Assembly (NCBI GenBank): GCA_035275065.1
Contig: DATENM010000044.1
Span: 1 to 64,000, forward strand
DNA length: 64,000 nt
Direction: 5' to 3'
Source of the DNA: Blastocatellia bacterium
Lineage (GTDB): Bacteria > Acidobacteriota > Blastocatellia > UBA7656
The first letter of the stretch is position 1. Every line of letters begins with the position of its first letter. The position numbers were made by a program, and so were the translations under genes. The notes below the pieces were generated by a model. It saw only the letters and a list, made by a program, of their open reading frames with translations, was not told where the DNA came from and did not search any database. Below are positions 8,435 to 15,645 of this stretch, in pieces.

Positions 8435-10435
8435 CTACTGCATACACGACGTATCATCGCCATTTACCATCACGAAAGCCTGGTAAGAGTTGCTCAGCAG
8501 AAAACCGTTGCTCAACAAAAAGCCATTGCTAAGCAGGAAGCCGTCGCTATAGATCGTGCCGTTGCTGAGCAGGAAGCCGTCCGGCAGCATCGTGCCGTTG
8601 CTGAGTAGGAAACCGTTGCTGAGGAAGATATTGCCATTGCCCAGCGGGTAGCCGTTGCTGGTCAGGATCGAATCGCCGACCGCACAGCCATTTGTCACCT
8701 GTGTGGCGTTCGACAGCAGGAATCCATTACTGAGCAGAAAGCCGTTGCTCAGCAAGAAGCCCTGCCCGTACATGAGCTGGTACCGGGTAATCAGCTCGGT
8801 GCCGGTCATGTAGCTGTAGTTGCCGATGATCCCCTGCGCCCAGGTGAAGGTCGAGCCGGCAATCGTCGTCTGTGGCACGGGCGGCGTCGCAACGGTCAGC
8901 AGCGGGTCGCCGAGCGGCGTCTGCGCCGTCAGGTCGGTACGCACCAGCTTGGCCAGTCTGACAGCCCCTTCGATGTTGAGCTCGCCGGCGCCCTGCTCAA
9001 GCATGTTGAAGCCGGCCAGCGGCTGTGCCGTGTACATGAGGATGGCTTTGACCAGGCTGGGCGTCAGCTTCGGGTTGGCTTGCAGCATCAGGGCGACCGC
9101 GCCGGTGACGCTCGGGGCGGACATCGAGGTGCCGCTCATGTACATCACCCGCTTATGCTCGTCGGTGAAGGCATGGGTATCGAGTTGCGGGTAGTGTACG
9201 ACGATAGAGTTCGCCTTCGCCTCCGCCTGGACGACTTTGTTGCCGGGCGCGACGAGGTCCGGTTTGATCAGGTTGTCATAGTGGTTGACGCCGCTTGCGT
9301 CCGTCCAGTAGCCGCGCGTCGGCCCACGCGAGCTGAAGCTCGTCACCACGTCATCGGCGCGCGAGTCTGTGCCCATGCTGTTGGCGCAGCCGACCGTAAT
9401 CGCCGAGGGCTCGATGCCGGGCGAGTGAATCGCGCCGTAGATCGCTTGCCCGTTTTCATCCTTACCATTGTTGCCGGCGGCGGCGACGACGACGATGCCG
9501 GCGTCAACCATCCGGCGGACGGCCCGGCAAATGGGATCGTCCTGGTAGGAGGCCACTGCCGGCGTCCCAAGGCTCATGTTGACGACGCGGATCCGATACT
9601 TTGTCTGGTTAATCAGCACCCAGTTGATGGCGTTCAGGACGCCTGAAACCGTCCCGACCCCATTCGAGTCAAGGACGCGCAGGTTAATCAGGTCGGCGCC
9701 GGGCGCGATGCCAGAGTAAGCGCCGTTAGAGAAGTTACCGACGCCCATCGCCAGCCCGGCCACGTGCGTGCCATGTCCGTAAGGGTCAGAATCTGTCACC
9801 GCTTCGCCGGTGAAATCAGCCGCGGCCTTTATCCCGCCGCCATCCGCCACCGTCTTGTGATCTCTGTATATGCCCGAATCGAGGATGGCGATGCCGATGC
9901 CTGTGCCGTTCAGCGTGTAGGTCTTGCCCTCCGACTTGAGCTGTGTGCGCACGGCGTCGGCGCCAGTGGTCGCCGTCAGGTGACCGAGCGCCTTCACATC
10001 GTTGTCGGCGGAAATGAACTGCACGTCATCGCTCTCAGCCAATCCTTGTAGCGCGCCGACAGGTAACTCGGCGGCCAGCATTTGAAGCTCGCTCAACTGG
10101 TTGTGGACGTGAACGCCATAGCGATTGAGCGACTGCGCGAGGCCAGGGCTTTGCGCATCTTTGACCTGCACGATGGTGCGCATGGAGTCTCCGTTGGCCG
10201 CGTGCGCCAGGACATCCTTCAGTTCATGCGACAGTTTGCTGTCCCGTGACCTGCCATGGTCGCCGCTGCCTGCCCCCTTCCCGCCTGGACCTGTGCCTGG
10301 TGAGCCGGCCTGATCTGCACGGGAGACGTAAGCGCCACCGAGTAGCTGCGACGCAATAAGAGCGAATAGAGCTAAGAATACGGTCGTTCGCGTAAGACGA
10401 TTCTTTTTCATGAGCATTCGCTGACTGGACGGCAT
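8435..10435 (-). CDS. Secreted S8 subtilisin-like protease with C-terminal GFLLSN hexapeptide repeats
   Basis: Exported subtilase of about 666 aa. A signal peptide (TVFLALFALIASQLLGGAYVSRA) is followed by a Gly-rich linker, an inhibitor-I9-like propeptide (MRTIVQVKDAQSP...) and the catalytic domain with Asp in GIAILDSGIY, His in DPYGHGTHVAGL, the oxyanion Asn in VVAAAGNNG and Ser in MSGTSMSAPSVTGAVALM. The last ~110 residues are built of hexapeptides: eight exact GFLLSN units plus degenerate ones such as GTMLPD, GTIYSD and GYPLGN. Start is uncertain: ATG at 10435 follows a G-rich stretch, but ATGs at 10417 and 10411 are equally usable. A TTG at 10465 was discounted. The GNAT gene follows on the same strand. 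Confidence 0.92.
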   Translation of the reverse strand: MPSSQRMLMKKNRLTRTTVFLALFALIASQLLGGAYVSRADQAGSPGTGPGGKGAGSGDHGRSRDSKLSHELKDVLAHAANGDSMRTIVQVKDAQSPGLAQSLNRYGVHVHNQLSELQMLAAELPVGALQGLAESDDVQFISADNDVKALGHLTATTGADAVRTQLKSEGKTYTLNGTGIGIAILDSGIYRDHKTVADGGGIKAAADFTGEAVTDSDPYGHGTHVAGLAMGVGNFSNGAYSGIAPGADLINLRVLDSNGVGTVSGVLNAINWVLINQTKYRIRVVNMSLGTPAVASYQDDPICRAVRRMVDAGIVVVAAAGNNGKDENGQAIYGAIHSPGIEPSAITVGCANSMGTDSRADDVVTSFSSRGPTRGYWTDASGVNHYDNLIKPDLVAPGNKVVQAEAKANSIVVHYPQLDTHAFTDEHKRVMYMSGTSMSAPSVTGAVALMLQANPKLTPSLVKAILMYTAQPLAGFNMLEQGAGELNIEGAVRLAKLVRTDLTAQTPLGDPLLTVATPPVPQTTIAGSTFTWAQGIIGNYSYMTGTELITRYQLMYGQGFLLSNGFLLSNGFLLSNATQVTNGCAVGDSILTSNGYPLGNGNIFLSNGFLLSNGTMLPDGFLLSNGTIYSDGFLLSNGFLLSNGFLLSNSYQAFVMVNGDDTSCMQ
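8469..8770 (-). repeat. 18-bp tandem coding repeats (GFLLSN units)
   Basis: The 3' end of the protease gene is made of 18-base units encoding Gly-Phe-Leu-Leu-Ser-Asn, in two blocks: three units near 8716-8770 and a longer, more degenerate block near 8469-8640. Codon use varies between units (for example TTGCTGAGC and TTACTGAGC variants), so this is an old array partly diversified at DNA level while the peptide is kept. Confidence 0.85.
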
Positions 10436-10891
10436 AGTTTCAGAACCCCCGGATGCGTAGGGCAATCAGCAAGCCATGAGGAAACATAATCGAAGAGTGC
10501 AAAACTGACGGTAGTTTTCCCTACTTAGGCCGGTTGAAGGCGCTTCTGCCTTCCATCATTCTGACAGCGCCAGTTCTGTCAAATTGATCGAAAGTCATCG
10601 CTCGCTGCGCCAGTTCTCAGGTGGTCAAATCCAAAGCCATCGTGTTTGGCGCTTTTAGCCTAGACAGTTCAAATCCGCACCCGGCAACCCGCTGCCACGT
10701 CGAGAGCGCCCGCGCGCCGATCAAACAACGGGAATTTCAGTCTAGGACAACTGCCAGAGATGCGCGCCGCCGTCGCTCGCTCGCATCGCGGCTAGGGAAA
10801 CGGCTCCGGCTTTGGTATATTTCTGAGCCGGACGCGCAATCGCTTTAACCGGATTGTCGGTGGCAAAAACGTTTAGCGGAGGGGCAAGCTG
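10436..10891. other. Divergent promoter region between protease and hydrolase genes
   Basis: A 456-base gap between divergently read genes. One short dyad, TGACAG at 10562 and CTGTCA at 10576 with an 8-base spacer, could be an operator or part of a minus-strand promoter (TTGACA read from 10582 downward). ORFs here lack a ribosome-binding site and recognisable sequence. Nothing else was supported. Confidence 0.4.
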
Positions 10892-11593
10892 ATGATTACG
10901 ATCCAGGCATTCGATGGCGGCGAGTTCGAAGCTTATCTGGCCGAGCCGGCGAGCGGCAAAGGGCCGGGCATCGTCTTGATCCAGGAGATTTTCGGAGTGA
11001 ACGATGTCATGCGCGACATCGCCGATCACTATGCCGGGCTGGGCTTCGTCGTGATGTGCCCGGACCTCTTCTGGCGACAGCAGCCGGGCATTCAGTTGAC
11101 CGATAAGACCGACGCCGAGTGGGCGCGCGCCTTCGAGCTTTATAAGGGACTGGACGAAGCCAAAGCCGTAGACGATGCGGCGGCGACGATGAAGGCGTTG
11201 CGCGCGCACACGGCCTGCACGGGGCATGTCGGGGCCGTCGGCTACTGTCTCGGCGGCAAGCTCACCTATCTGCTCGCCGTGCGCCACGACCCGGATTGCG
11301 CCGTCGGTTACTACGGCGTCGGCATCGAAAACGCGCTCGATGAAGCCAAGAACCTGCGCGGCCCGCTAACCCTGCACATCGCCGGCAAAGATCAGTTCTG
11401 CCCGCCCGAAGCGCAGGCAAAGATTCACGCGGCGCTCGATTCGCACCCGCTGGTGACGCTCTACGATTACCCCGAACAGGATCACGCTTTTGCCCGCGTC
11501 GGCGGTGCGCACTACGACCCTGCGTCAGCAGAACTGGCGAACCTGAGAACGCTCGAATCGTTCGTGCGCCGCCTGATCGGGAGACAGTCATGA
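10892..11593 (+). CDS. Dienelactone hydrolase family protein
   Basis: Alpha/beta hydrolase of the dienelactone hydrolase (carboxymethylenebutenolidase) family, normal length at 233 aa, cytoplasmic (no signal peptide). The cysteine nucleophile is in GAVGYCLGGKL (family G-x-C-x-G-G), the acid in HIAGKDQFCPP and the histidine in PEQDHAFAR; the early IVLIQEIFGVN segment carries the conserved Glu that positions the nucleophile. GGAGGGG lies 8 bases before the ATG. The stop overlaps the start of the next gene by four bases (ATGA), so the SnoaL-like protein is translationally coupled. The family opens lactone rings in aromatic degradation, but many members have other roles; the true substrate is not visible. 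Confidence 0.9.
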   Translation: MITIQAFDGGEFEAYLAEPASGKGPGIVLIQEIFGVNDVMRDIADHYAGLGFVVMCPDLFWRQQPGIQLTDKTDAEWARAFELYKGLDEAKAVDDAAATMKALRAHTACTGHVGAVGYCLGGKLTYLLAVRHDPDCAVGYYGVGIENALDEAKNLRGPLTLHIAGKDQFCPPEAQAKIHAALDSHPLVTLYDYPEQDHAFARVGGAHYDPASAELANLRTLESFVRRLIGRQS

Positions 11594-12114
11594 GCGTGTC
11601 TTTATCTGACCTCTGGGACGAGCACCTCAAGCATGAATTCGCCACCCGCGACACCGAAGCGACGCTTCAGACGATGGTCGAAGATGCGTACGTCAACCAT
11701 GTGCCGGTGATGACGGGCGGCGTCGGGCGCGAGCAGTTGCGCCAGTTTTACTCTGTGCGCTTTATCCCGCAGATGCCGCCCGACACGCGCACGACGTTGG
11801 TTTCGCGCACCGTCGGCGATGATCGCCTGGTCGAAGAGATGGTCTTCGAGTTCACGCATACGATCAAGATGGATTGGATGCTGCCGGGCATTGAGCCGAC
11901 CGGCAAGAGCGTCCGTGTGCCGCTGGTCGCCATCGTCCATTTCCGCGACGATAAACTGGCGCACGAGCACATCTACTGGGATCAGGCATCGGTGCTGGCG
12001 CAGATCGGCCTGCTCGACACCGAACGGCTGCCGGTGGTCGGCGCTGAGTCGGCGGAGAAAGTGCTTGATCCGAGCCTGCCTTCTAACCGCCTGATGGATC
12101 GCGCTGACGTCTGA
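11590..12114 (+). CDS. SnoaL/NTF2-like fold protein coupled to the hydrolase
   Basis: A 174-aa protein with the alpha+beta barrel pattern of the SnoaL/NTF2-like superfamily: an N-terminal helix pair (LKHEFATRDTEATLQTMVEDA), then VNHVPVMTGGVGREQLRQFY, and strands with VEEMVFEFTHT and VPLVAIVHFRDDKLAHEHIYWD. Members are small ligand-binding proteins or isomerase/hydrolase-like enzymes. It starts inside the stop codon of the dienelactone hydrolase, and pairing of these two families is common, which suggests work on one substrate. Activity cannot be assigned. Confidence 0.8.
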   Translation: MSVSLSDLWDEHLKHEFATRDTEATLQTMVEDAYVNHVPVMTGGVGREQLRQFYSVRFIPQMPPDTRTTLVSRTVGDDRLVEEMVFEFTHTIKMDWMLPGIEPTGKSVRVPLVAIVHFRDDKLAHEHIYWDQASVLAQIGLLDTERLPVVGAESAEKVLDPSLPSNRLMDRADV

Positions 12115-12184
12115 TTCGAAGAAAGCGGTGGGACTGCGGGGATTTTGATTCTCTGCATGTTTGTGCTGAAGGTTCGGTCGCTGA

Positions 12185-12793
12185 TTACCAAAGACCTTTC
12201 AGGCTCAACACAAAGCCTGGAAGGATGGTGTCGCCTGGCACCGCTTCTGGCTGCTGCAAACATTCGACGGAATGTCCGGGGCGATAGACATAAACCCGCT
12301 TGTCTTTTGGGTCAATCAGCCATCCCAACTGCGCGCCATTATCAAGGTATTCAGTCAGCTTGTCTTGCAACGCAGACAAGCTGTCGTCCGCCGAGCGCAA
12401 CTCCAGCACAAAGTCAGGGCAGATGGGCGCGAAGCCTTCTTTTTCCTGGTCAGTAAGCGCATCCCAACGGTCGCGCCTGATCCACGCCGCATCAGGAGAG
12501 CGTTTGGCCCCGTTGGGCAGTTTAAAACCGGTTGACGAATCGAAGGTCAGCCCGCTGCCATCGCGTTTCGCCCATGCCGTGAGTTGATAATTGATGTCGG
12601 CATTGCGCCAGCCAGTGATCGAGCCTGTCGGCGGCATAATGATGAGTTCTCCCCCGGCGGTGAGTTCAAACCGCAAGTCTCGATTGTCCCGACACAATTG
12701 CAGAAACTGCTCATCGGTCAACTGTAGGGAATGCACGTCAACCGCGACGGGTAAGGCGTTGGGCGAGACTTGCTCGAAAACATCTGTCGTCAT
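12185..12793 (-). CDS. Uma2 family (DUF820) putative endonuclease
   Basis: A 202-aa protein of the Uma2/DUF820 family, predicted PD-(D/E)xK-fold nucleases that are abundant in cyanobacteria and also found in Acidobacteriota. Visible marks are LRFELTAGGELIIMPPTG near residue 40, SPDAAWIRRDRW near 95 and ICPDFVLELRSADDSL near 125, where the Asp and Glu of the presumed metal site fall, and a C-terminal GWLIDPKDKRVYVYRPG strand pair. It is an isolated gene convergent with the SnoaL gene; no toxin-antitoxin partner or transposon is adjacent. Biological role of the family is poorly known. Confidence 0.87.
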   Translation of the reverse strand: MTTDVFEQVSPNALPVAVDVHSLQLTDEQFLQLCRDNRDLRFELTAGGELIIMPPTGSITGWRNADINYQLTAWAKRDGSGLTFDSSTGFKLPNGAKRSPDAAWIRRDRWDALTDQEKEGFAPICPDFVLELRSADDSLSALQDKLTEYLDNGAQLGWLIDPKDKRVYVYRPGHSVECLQQPEAVPGDTILPGFVLSLKGLW

Positions 12794-12939
12794 CGGGTGC
12801 TCATTCCTTCAAAGTCGTTAAACCTTTGCTCTATGATCTATGATTCCTGGCCAGCTTGCAATGATTTAGGAGCGACTAATGCGGCCTGCCAATGTTAAGC
12901 TGGCCAGGGAAAGTGGCTCGAAAACATTTCCGTCCCGCC

Positions 12940-12977
12940 TTGACAATCATCAATCTAAGCTATATAAATTTTATATA
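12940..12977 (+). promoter_or_regulatory. Consensus promoter with an AT-rich palindrome over the -10 box
   Basis: TTGACA at 12940-12945, a 17-base spacer and TATAAA at 12963-12968 match a housekeeping-sigma promoter almost exactly. The -10 box lies inside the palindrome TATATAAATTTTATATA (12961-12977), an AT island in GC-rich DNA and a natural operator for the ribbon-helix-helix protein encoded 20 bases downstream. Autoregulation is an inference. Confidence 0.7.
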
Positions 12978-12997
12978 AGATTTATACGTTTGAGCGG

Positions 12998-13204
12998 ATG
13001 AGAGAAGCGATGCAGAAGACGAGAGTGAGAACCTTTTCAGCGACCGAGCGCGATCTGGCGATGCTCGATGCCGTCGCCCGTTATCACGGCTTGAACAAGA
13101 GCGCGACGATTGCCAGCCTCGTGCGCAAGGAGTTTTGGAGAGTCTTCCCCGCCGGCACCGGCTCGATCAAGCCGGATCGCGGGGCCAAAGTGGAGGGCAA
13201 ATGA
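12998..13204 (+). CDS. Small ribbon-helix-helix DNA-binding protein, coupled to nadA
   Basis: A 68-aa protein with the layout of a CopG/Arc-type ribbon-helix-helix domain: strand VRTFSATERDL, helix A MLDAVARYHG, the turn LNKS and helix B ATIASLVRKEFWRVF, followed by a short basic tail. Such proteins bind DNA as dimers through the strand. A second ATG at 13010, preceded by GAGAAG, may be the true start (64 aa). Its stop overlaps the nadA start by four bases (ATGA), so the two are translationally coupled, and a strong promoter with a palindrome lies just upstream. This suggests a repressor of NAD synthesis or an autoregulator, not previously assigned as far as I know. Confidence 0.75.
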   Translation: MREAMQKTRVRTFSATERDLAMLDAVARYHGLNKSATIASLVRKEFWRVFPAGTGSIKPDRGAKVEGK

Positions 13205-14181
13205 GCACAGCATTCATCAATCTGCATTCGAGCGCCGCGGCGCAGGCCGATTATTCGGCGCTCATCCGGGAAATCCGCGAGCTGGCCCGGCAACGCAACG
13301 CCATCATTCTGGCGCACAACTACCAGGCCCCCGAAGTTCAGGACGTCGCCGATGTCACAGGCGACAGCCTGGGCCTCGCGCTCGAAGCACAGCAGACCGA
13401 CGCCGAATTGATCGTTTTCTGCGGCGTTCACTTCATGGCGGAATCGGCGAAGATTCTCAACCCTGAAAAGAAAGTCCTGCTGCCGAACCTATCCGCCGGC
13501 TGCTCGCTTGCCGATTCGATCACCCCTGAAAGCCTTCAGGAGTGGAAAGACCGCTACCCCGGCCACACGGTTGTCACCTACGTGAATTCGACCGCCGAGG
13601 TCAAAGCCATGAGCGACATCTGTTGCACCTCGGCCAACGCGGTGTCGGTGATTCGCAGCCTGCAAACAGATAAAATCCTGTTCACGCCTGACCGCAATCT
13701 CGGCAACTGGGTCAAGCGACAGGTGCCCGAAAAAGATATCGTCGTCTACGACGGCGCTTGCCCGACGCACGACGTGCTGCGCGGCGCCAACGTCAGCCGC
13801 GTGCGCTCGGCCTTCCCCGATGCCGTCGTCATTGCCCATCCCGAATGCCGCGAAGACATCATCGCGCTGGCCGACGAAGTCTGCTCGACGACAGCGATGG
13901 TCGGGCGCATCGCCAACTACCCGAACACCAAGACCTTCATCGTCGCGACTGAAAGCGGCATCGTCCACCAGATGAAGAAGCGCTACCCCGACCGCGAGTT
14001 CGTCATGGCCGATGGCTGCATCGGTTGCCGCCTGCATTGCCCTTACATGAAGATGATCACGCTCGCCAACGTCAAGCGCTCGCTCGTCGAAGACAAGTTC
14101 GAGATCGCCGTCGAGCCGGACGTGATGGAAGGGGCGCGGCGCGCCCTTGAGCGCATGCTCGCCGTGCCGCGTGATAACTGA
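13201..14181 (+). CDS. nadA: Quinolinate synthase
   Basis: Condenses iminoaspartate with dihydroxyacetone phosphate to quinolinate, the pyridine-ring step of NAD synthesis; carries an oxygen-sensitive [4Fe-4S] cluster. The protein has 326 aa from ATG 13201. It shows the family signature IILAHNYQAPEVQDVADVTGDS, then FCGVHFMAESAKILNP, the cluster cysteine in LPNLSAGCSLADS, YVNSTAEVKA, the TPDRNLGNWV segment and the C-terminal ADGCIGCRLHCPYMKM with further cysteines. A frame 66 bases longer upstream was rejected because it reads through the preceding gene, and GGAGGG sits before 13201. No nadB or nadC gene is adjacent. Octamer repeats start directly at its stop codon. Confidence 0.97.
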   Translation: MSTAFINLHSSAAAQADYSALIREIRELARQRNAIILAHNYQAPEVQDVADVTGDSLGLALEAQQTDAELIVFCGVHFMAESAKILNPEKKVLLPNLSAGCSLADSITPESLQEWKDRYPGHTVVTYVNSTAEVKAMSDICCTSANAVSVIRSLQTDKILFTPDRNLGNWVKRQVPEKDIVVYDGACPTHDVLRGANVSRVRSAFPDAVVIAHPECREDIIALADEVCSTTAMVGRIANYPNTKTFIVATESGIVHQMKKRYPDREFVMADGCIGCRLHCPYMKMITLANVKRSLVEDKFEIAVEPDVMEGARRALERMLAVPRDN

Positions 14182-14346
14182 GACGCGGGGACACGGCGAC
14201 GCGGCGACACGGCGAGGGAAAGCAACAGAGACTGACCGCTCATCTTTCCCCGCGTCGCCGCGTCGCCGTGTCGCCGCATCGCCCCTCGTCTTCTCTCCGC
14301 GTCGCCGTGTCGCCGCGTCCCCGCGTCACTCTTCCCGCGTCCCCGC
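14182..14346. repeat. Octamer tandem arrays with inverted arms (GACRCGGC)
   Basis: The left arm (14182-14217) repeats the 8-base word GACRCGGC; the right side (14249-14340) repeats the reverse complement GCCGYGTC in two blocks separated by a short spacer. The two arms can pair as a long GC-rich hairpin. The array begins at the base after the nadA stop and ends about 90 bases before the next start. Confidence 0.9.
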
Positions 14347-14434
14347 GACTGCTCACTCTGTGCTAGAATAATTCAAACTTTCGCGCCGCCCGCGCGGTCT
14401 AAGGTTCTGGATAATTAGCAGGCCGAGGTTCGCA

Positions 14435-15130
14435 ATGATAAAGAAGCTATCCATCGCCCCGATTTTACTGGTGATCGTCGCCGGGTTTGCCGCCTTAAGC
14501 GTCAGCGCGCAGGTGCGGCCGCGCGCGAATCCTCTACTGAGGGAGCCGCGCGGCGACAGCCCAGACGCCGGCGACCCGCAATTTGGCCGTCGCCGCCCCT
14601 TTCCGCCCGGCGGCGTTAATCGTCCGCCGCTCAACAATCCGCAAGCGAACCGCCAGCCGGGAGCCAATCAAGCGAGAAAGCAGCGGCTACAGCAGATGCT
14701 CATGCAGCGTCTCGACCTCAGGCCGGAACAGCGCATGCGGATGCAGGAGATTCGCCGCAGCCACGACGATGAAGTGATCAGCGCGGGCCGGCGTTTGCGG
14801 CAGGCGCGGGCCGCGCTTGACCGCGCCATCATGAGCGAGAGCTATAACGAAGACGCCGTGCGCCGCGCCACCGAAGAACTGGCCGCCGCGCAGGCTGACA
14901 AGATTCGTCTGGAATCGCGCATCCGCTCGCAGGTGCGCGGCGTGCTGACCAGCGAACAGGTGCTGGAATTCAACCGCCTTCAGCGCGAGCTGCGGCGCGA
15001 GATGCAACAGCAGAAGCGCGGCATGCAGCAGGATCGCACGGGGCCGGCAGAGCCATTAGTCCCGCCCTCGCGACCGCCGCTCGATGACGACGATTTTGAT
15101 CTGCTCAGCCTGCTCACGTTCGAGAATTGA
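14435..15130 (+). CDS. Exported Spy/CpxP-like protein (LTXXQ-type)
   Basis: A 231-aa protein with a signal peptide (MIKKLSIAPILLVIVAGFAALSVSAQ), a Pro/Arg-rich low-complexity stretch up to about residue 80, then a long helical region with the paired motifs LDLRPEQRMRM and LTSEQVLEFNRL that mark the Spy/CpxP/heavy-metal-sensor family. These periplasmic proteins act as chaperones or metal sensors. The tail is acidic (DDDDFDLL). A good terminator follows at 15151. Neither a two-component system nor metal efflux genes adjoin it, so its role is open. Confidence 0.75.
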   Translation: MIKKLSIAPILLVIVAGFAALSVSAQVRPRANPLLREPRGDSPDAGDPQFGRRRPFPPGGVNRPPLNNPQANRQPGANQARKQRLQQMLMQRLDLRPEQRMRMQEIRRSHDDEVISAGRRLRQARAALDRAIMSESYNEDAVRRATEELAAAQADKIRLESRIRSQVRGVLTSEQVLEFNRLQRELRREMQQQKRGMQQDRTGPAEPLVPPSRPPLDDDDFDLLSLLTFEN

Positions 15131-15150
15131 TTCCTTCTCCATCCCTCTAC

Positions 15151-15199
15151 AGGCGCGGCGAATGGCTGATCGATCAGTCATTGGCCGCGCCTTTTGATT
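15151..15199 (+). terminator. Rho-independent terminator
   Basis: AGGCGCGGC (15151) pairs with GCCGCGCCT (15184), with an inner CTGATCGATCAG stem, followed by TTTGATTTT. It ends the Spy-like gene transcript. Confidence 0.8.
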
Positions 15200-15282
15200 T
15201 TCGCTGACTGGACAGAGCCGAATGGCGGCCATTAGAATTCAAGGCTGTACTTTTCACGAAATTCATATTTGAGGGAGGAAGG

Positions 15283-15477
15283 ATGGAAGAGCAGGAGATT
15301 ACCTACCACGCGGTCGAGAAAGACGGCGTTGTCACAGCGATCTGGGAGATGCAGGGCCGCAAGCACCTGCGCACGATTGACCCGCGCAGCGAAGAGGGCC
15401 GCCGCATCCTCGGCGCTTACACGATAGACGAGCACGAGCATGCGCACGCCGCCGAACAGAGCGAAGCGGTGCAGTAA
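15283..15477 (+). CDS. Small hypothetical protein
   Basis: A 64-aa acidic protein with no recognised family. A strong ribosome-binding site (GAGGGAGGAAGG) lies directly before the ATG, which supports it as a real gene despite its size. The sequence begins with a likely beta hairpin (ITYHAVEKDGVVTAIWEMQG) and ends in a His/Glu-rich tail (DEHEHAHAAEQ). It lies between a terminator and the ABC-ATPase gene, with no clear operon partner. Confidence 0.65.
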   Translation: MEEQEITYHAVEKDGVVTAIWEMQGRKHLRTIDPRSEEGRRILGAYTIDEHEHAHAAEQSEAVQ

Positions 15478-15645
15478 GCCCGCATTCTTTATCGTCAGTC
15501 ACTGGCGCTGACCGGTTGATGCGTTATCGATTGAGGGGCAGGCGCGTTGTCTGCCCCTCAACTATCCACCGTCTGCGCCGGGCCGCTGACCTGTACCCGC
15601 CCGACAAGCACCACTCACCGCACCGATCATCGAAAGGACGTGCCC

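Noticed and set aside
10621..10848. 75-codon frame in the protease/hydrolase divergent gap
   Set aside because: No ribosome-binding site, Arg-rich, occupies a promoter region.
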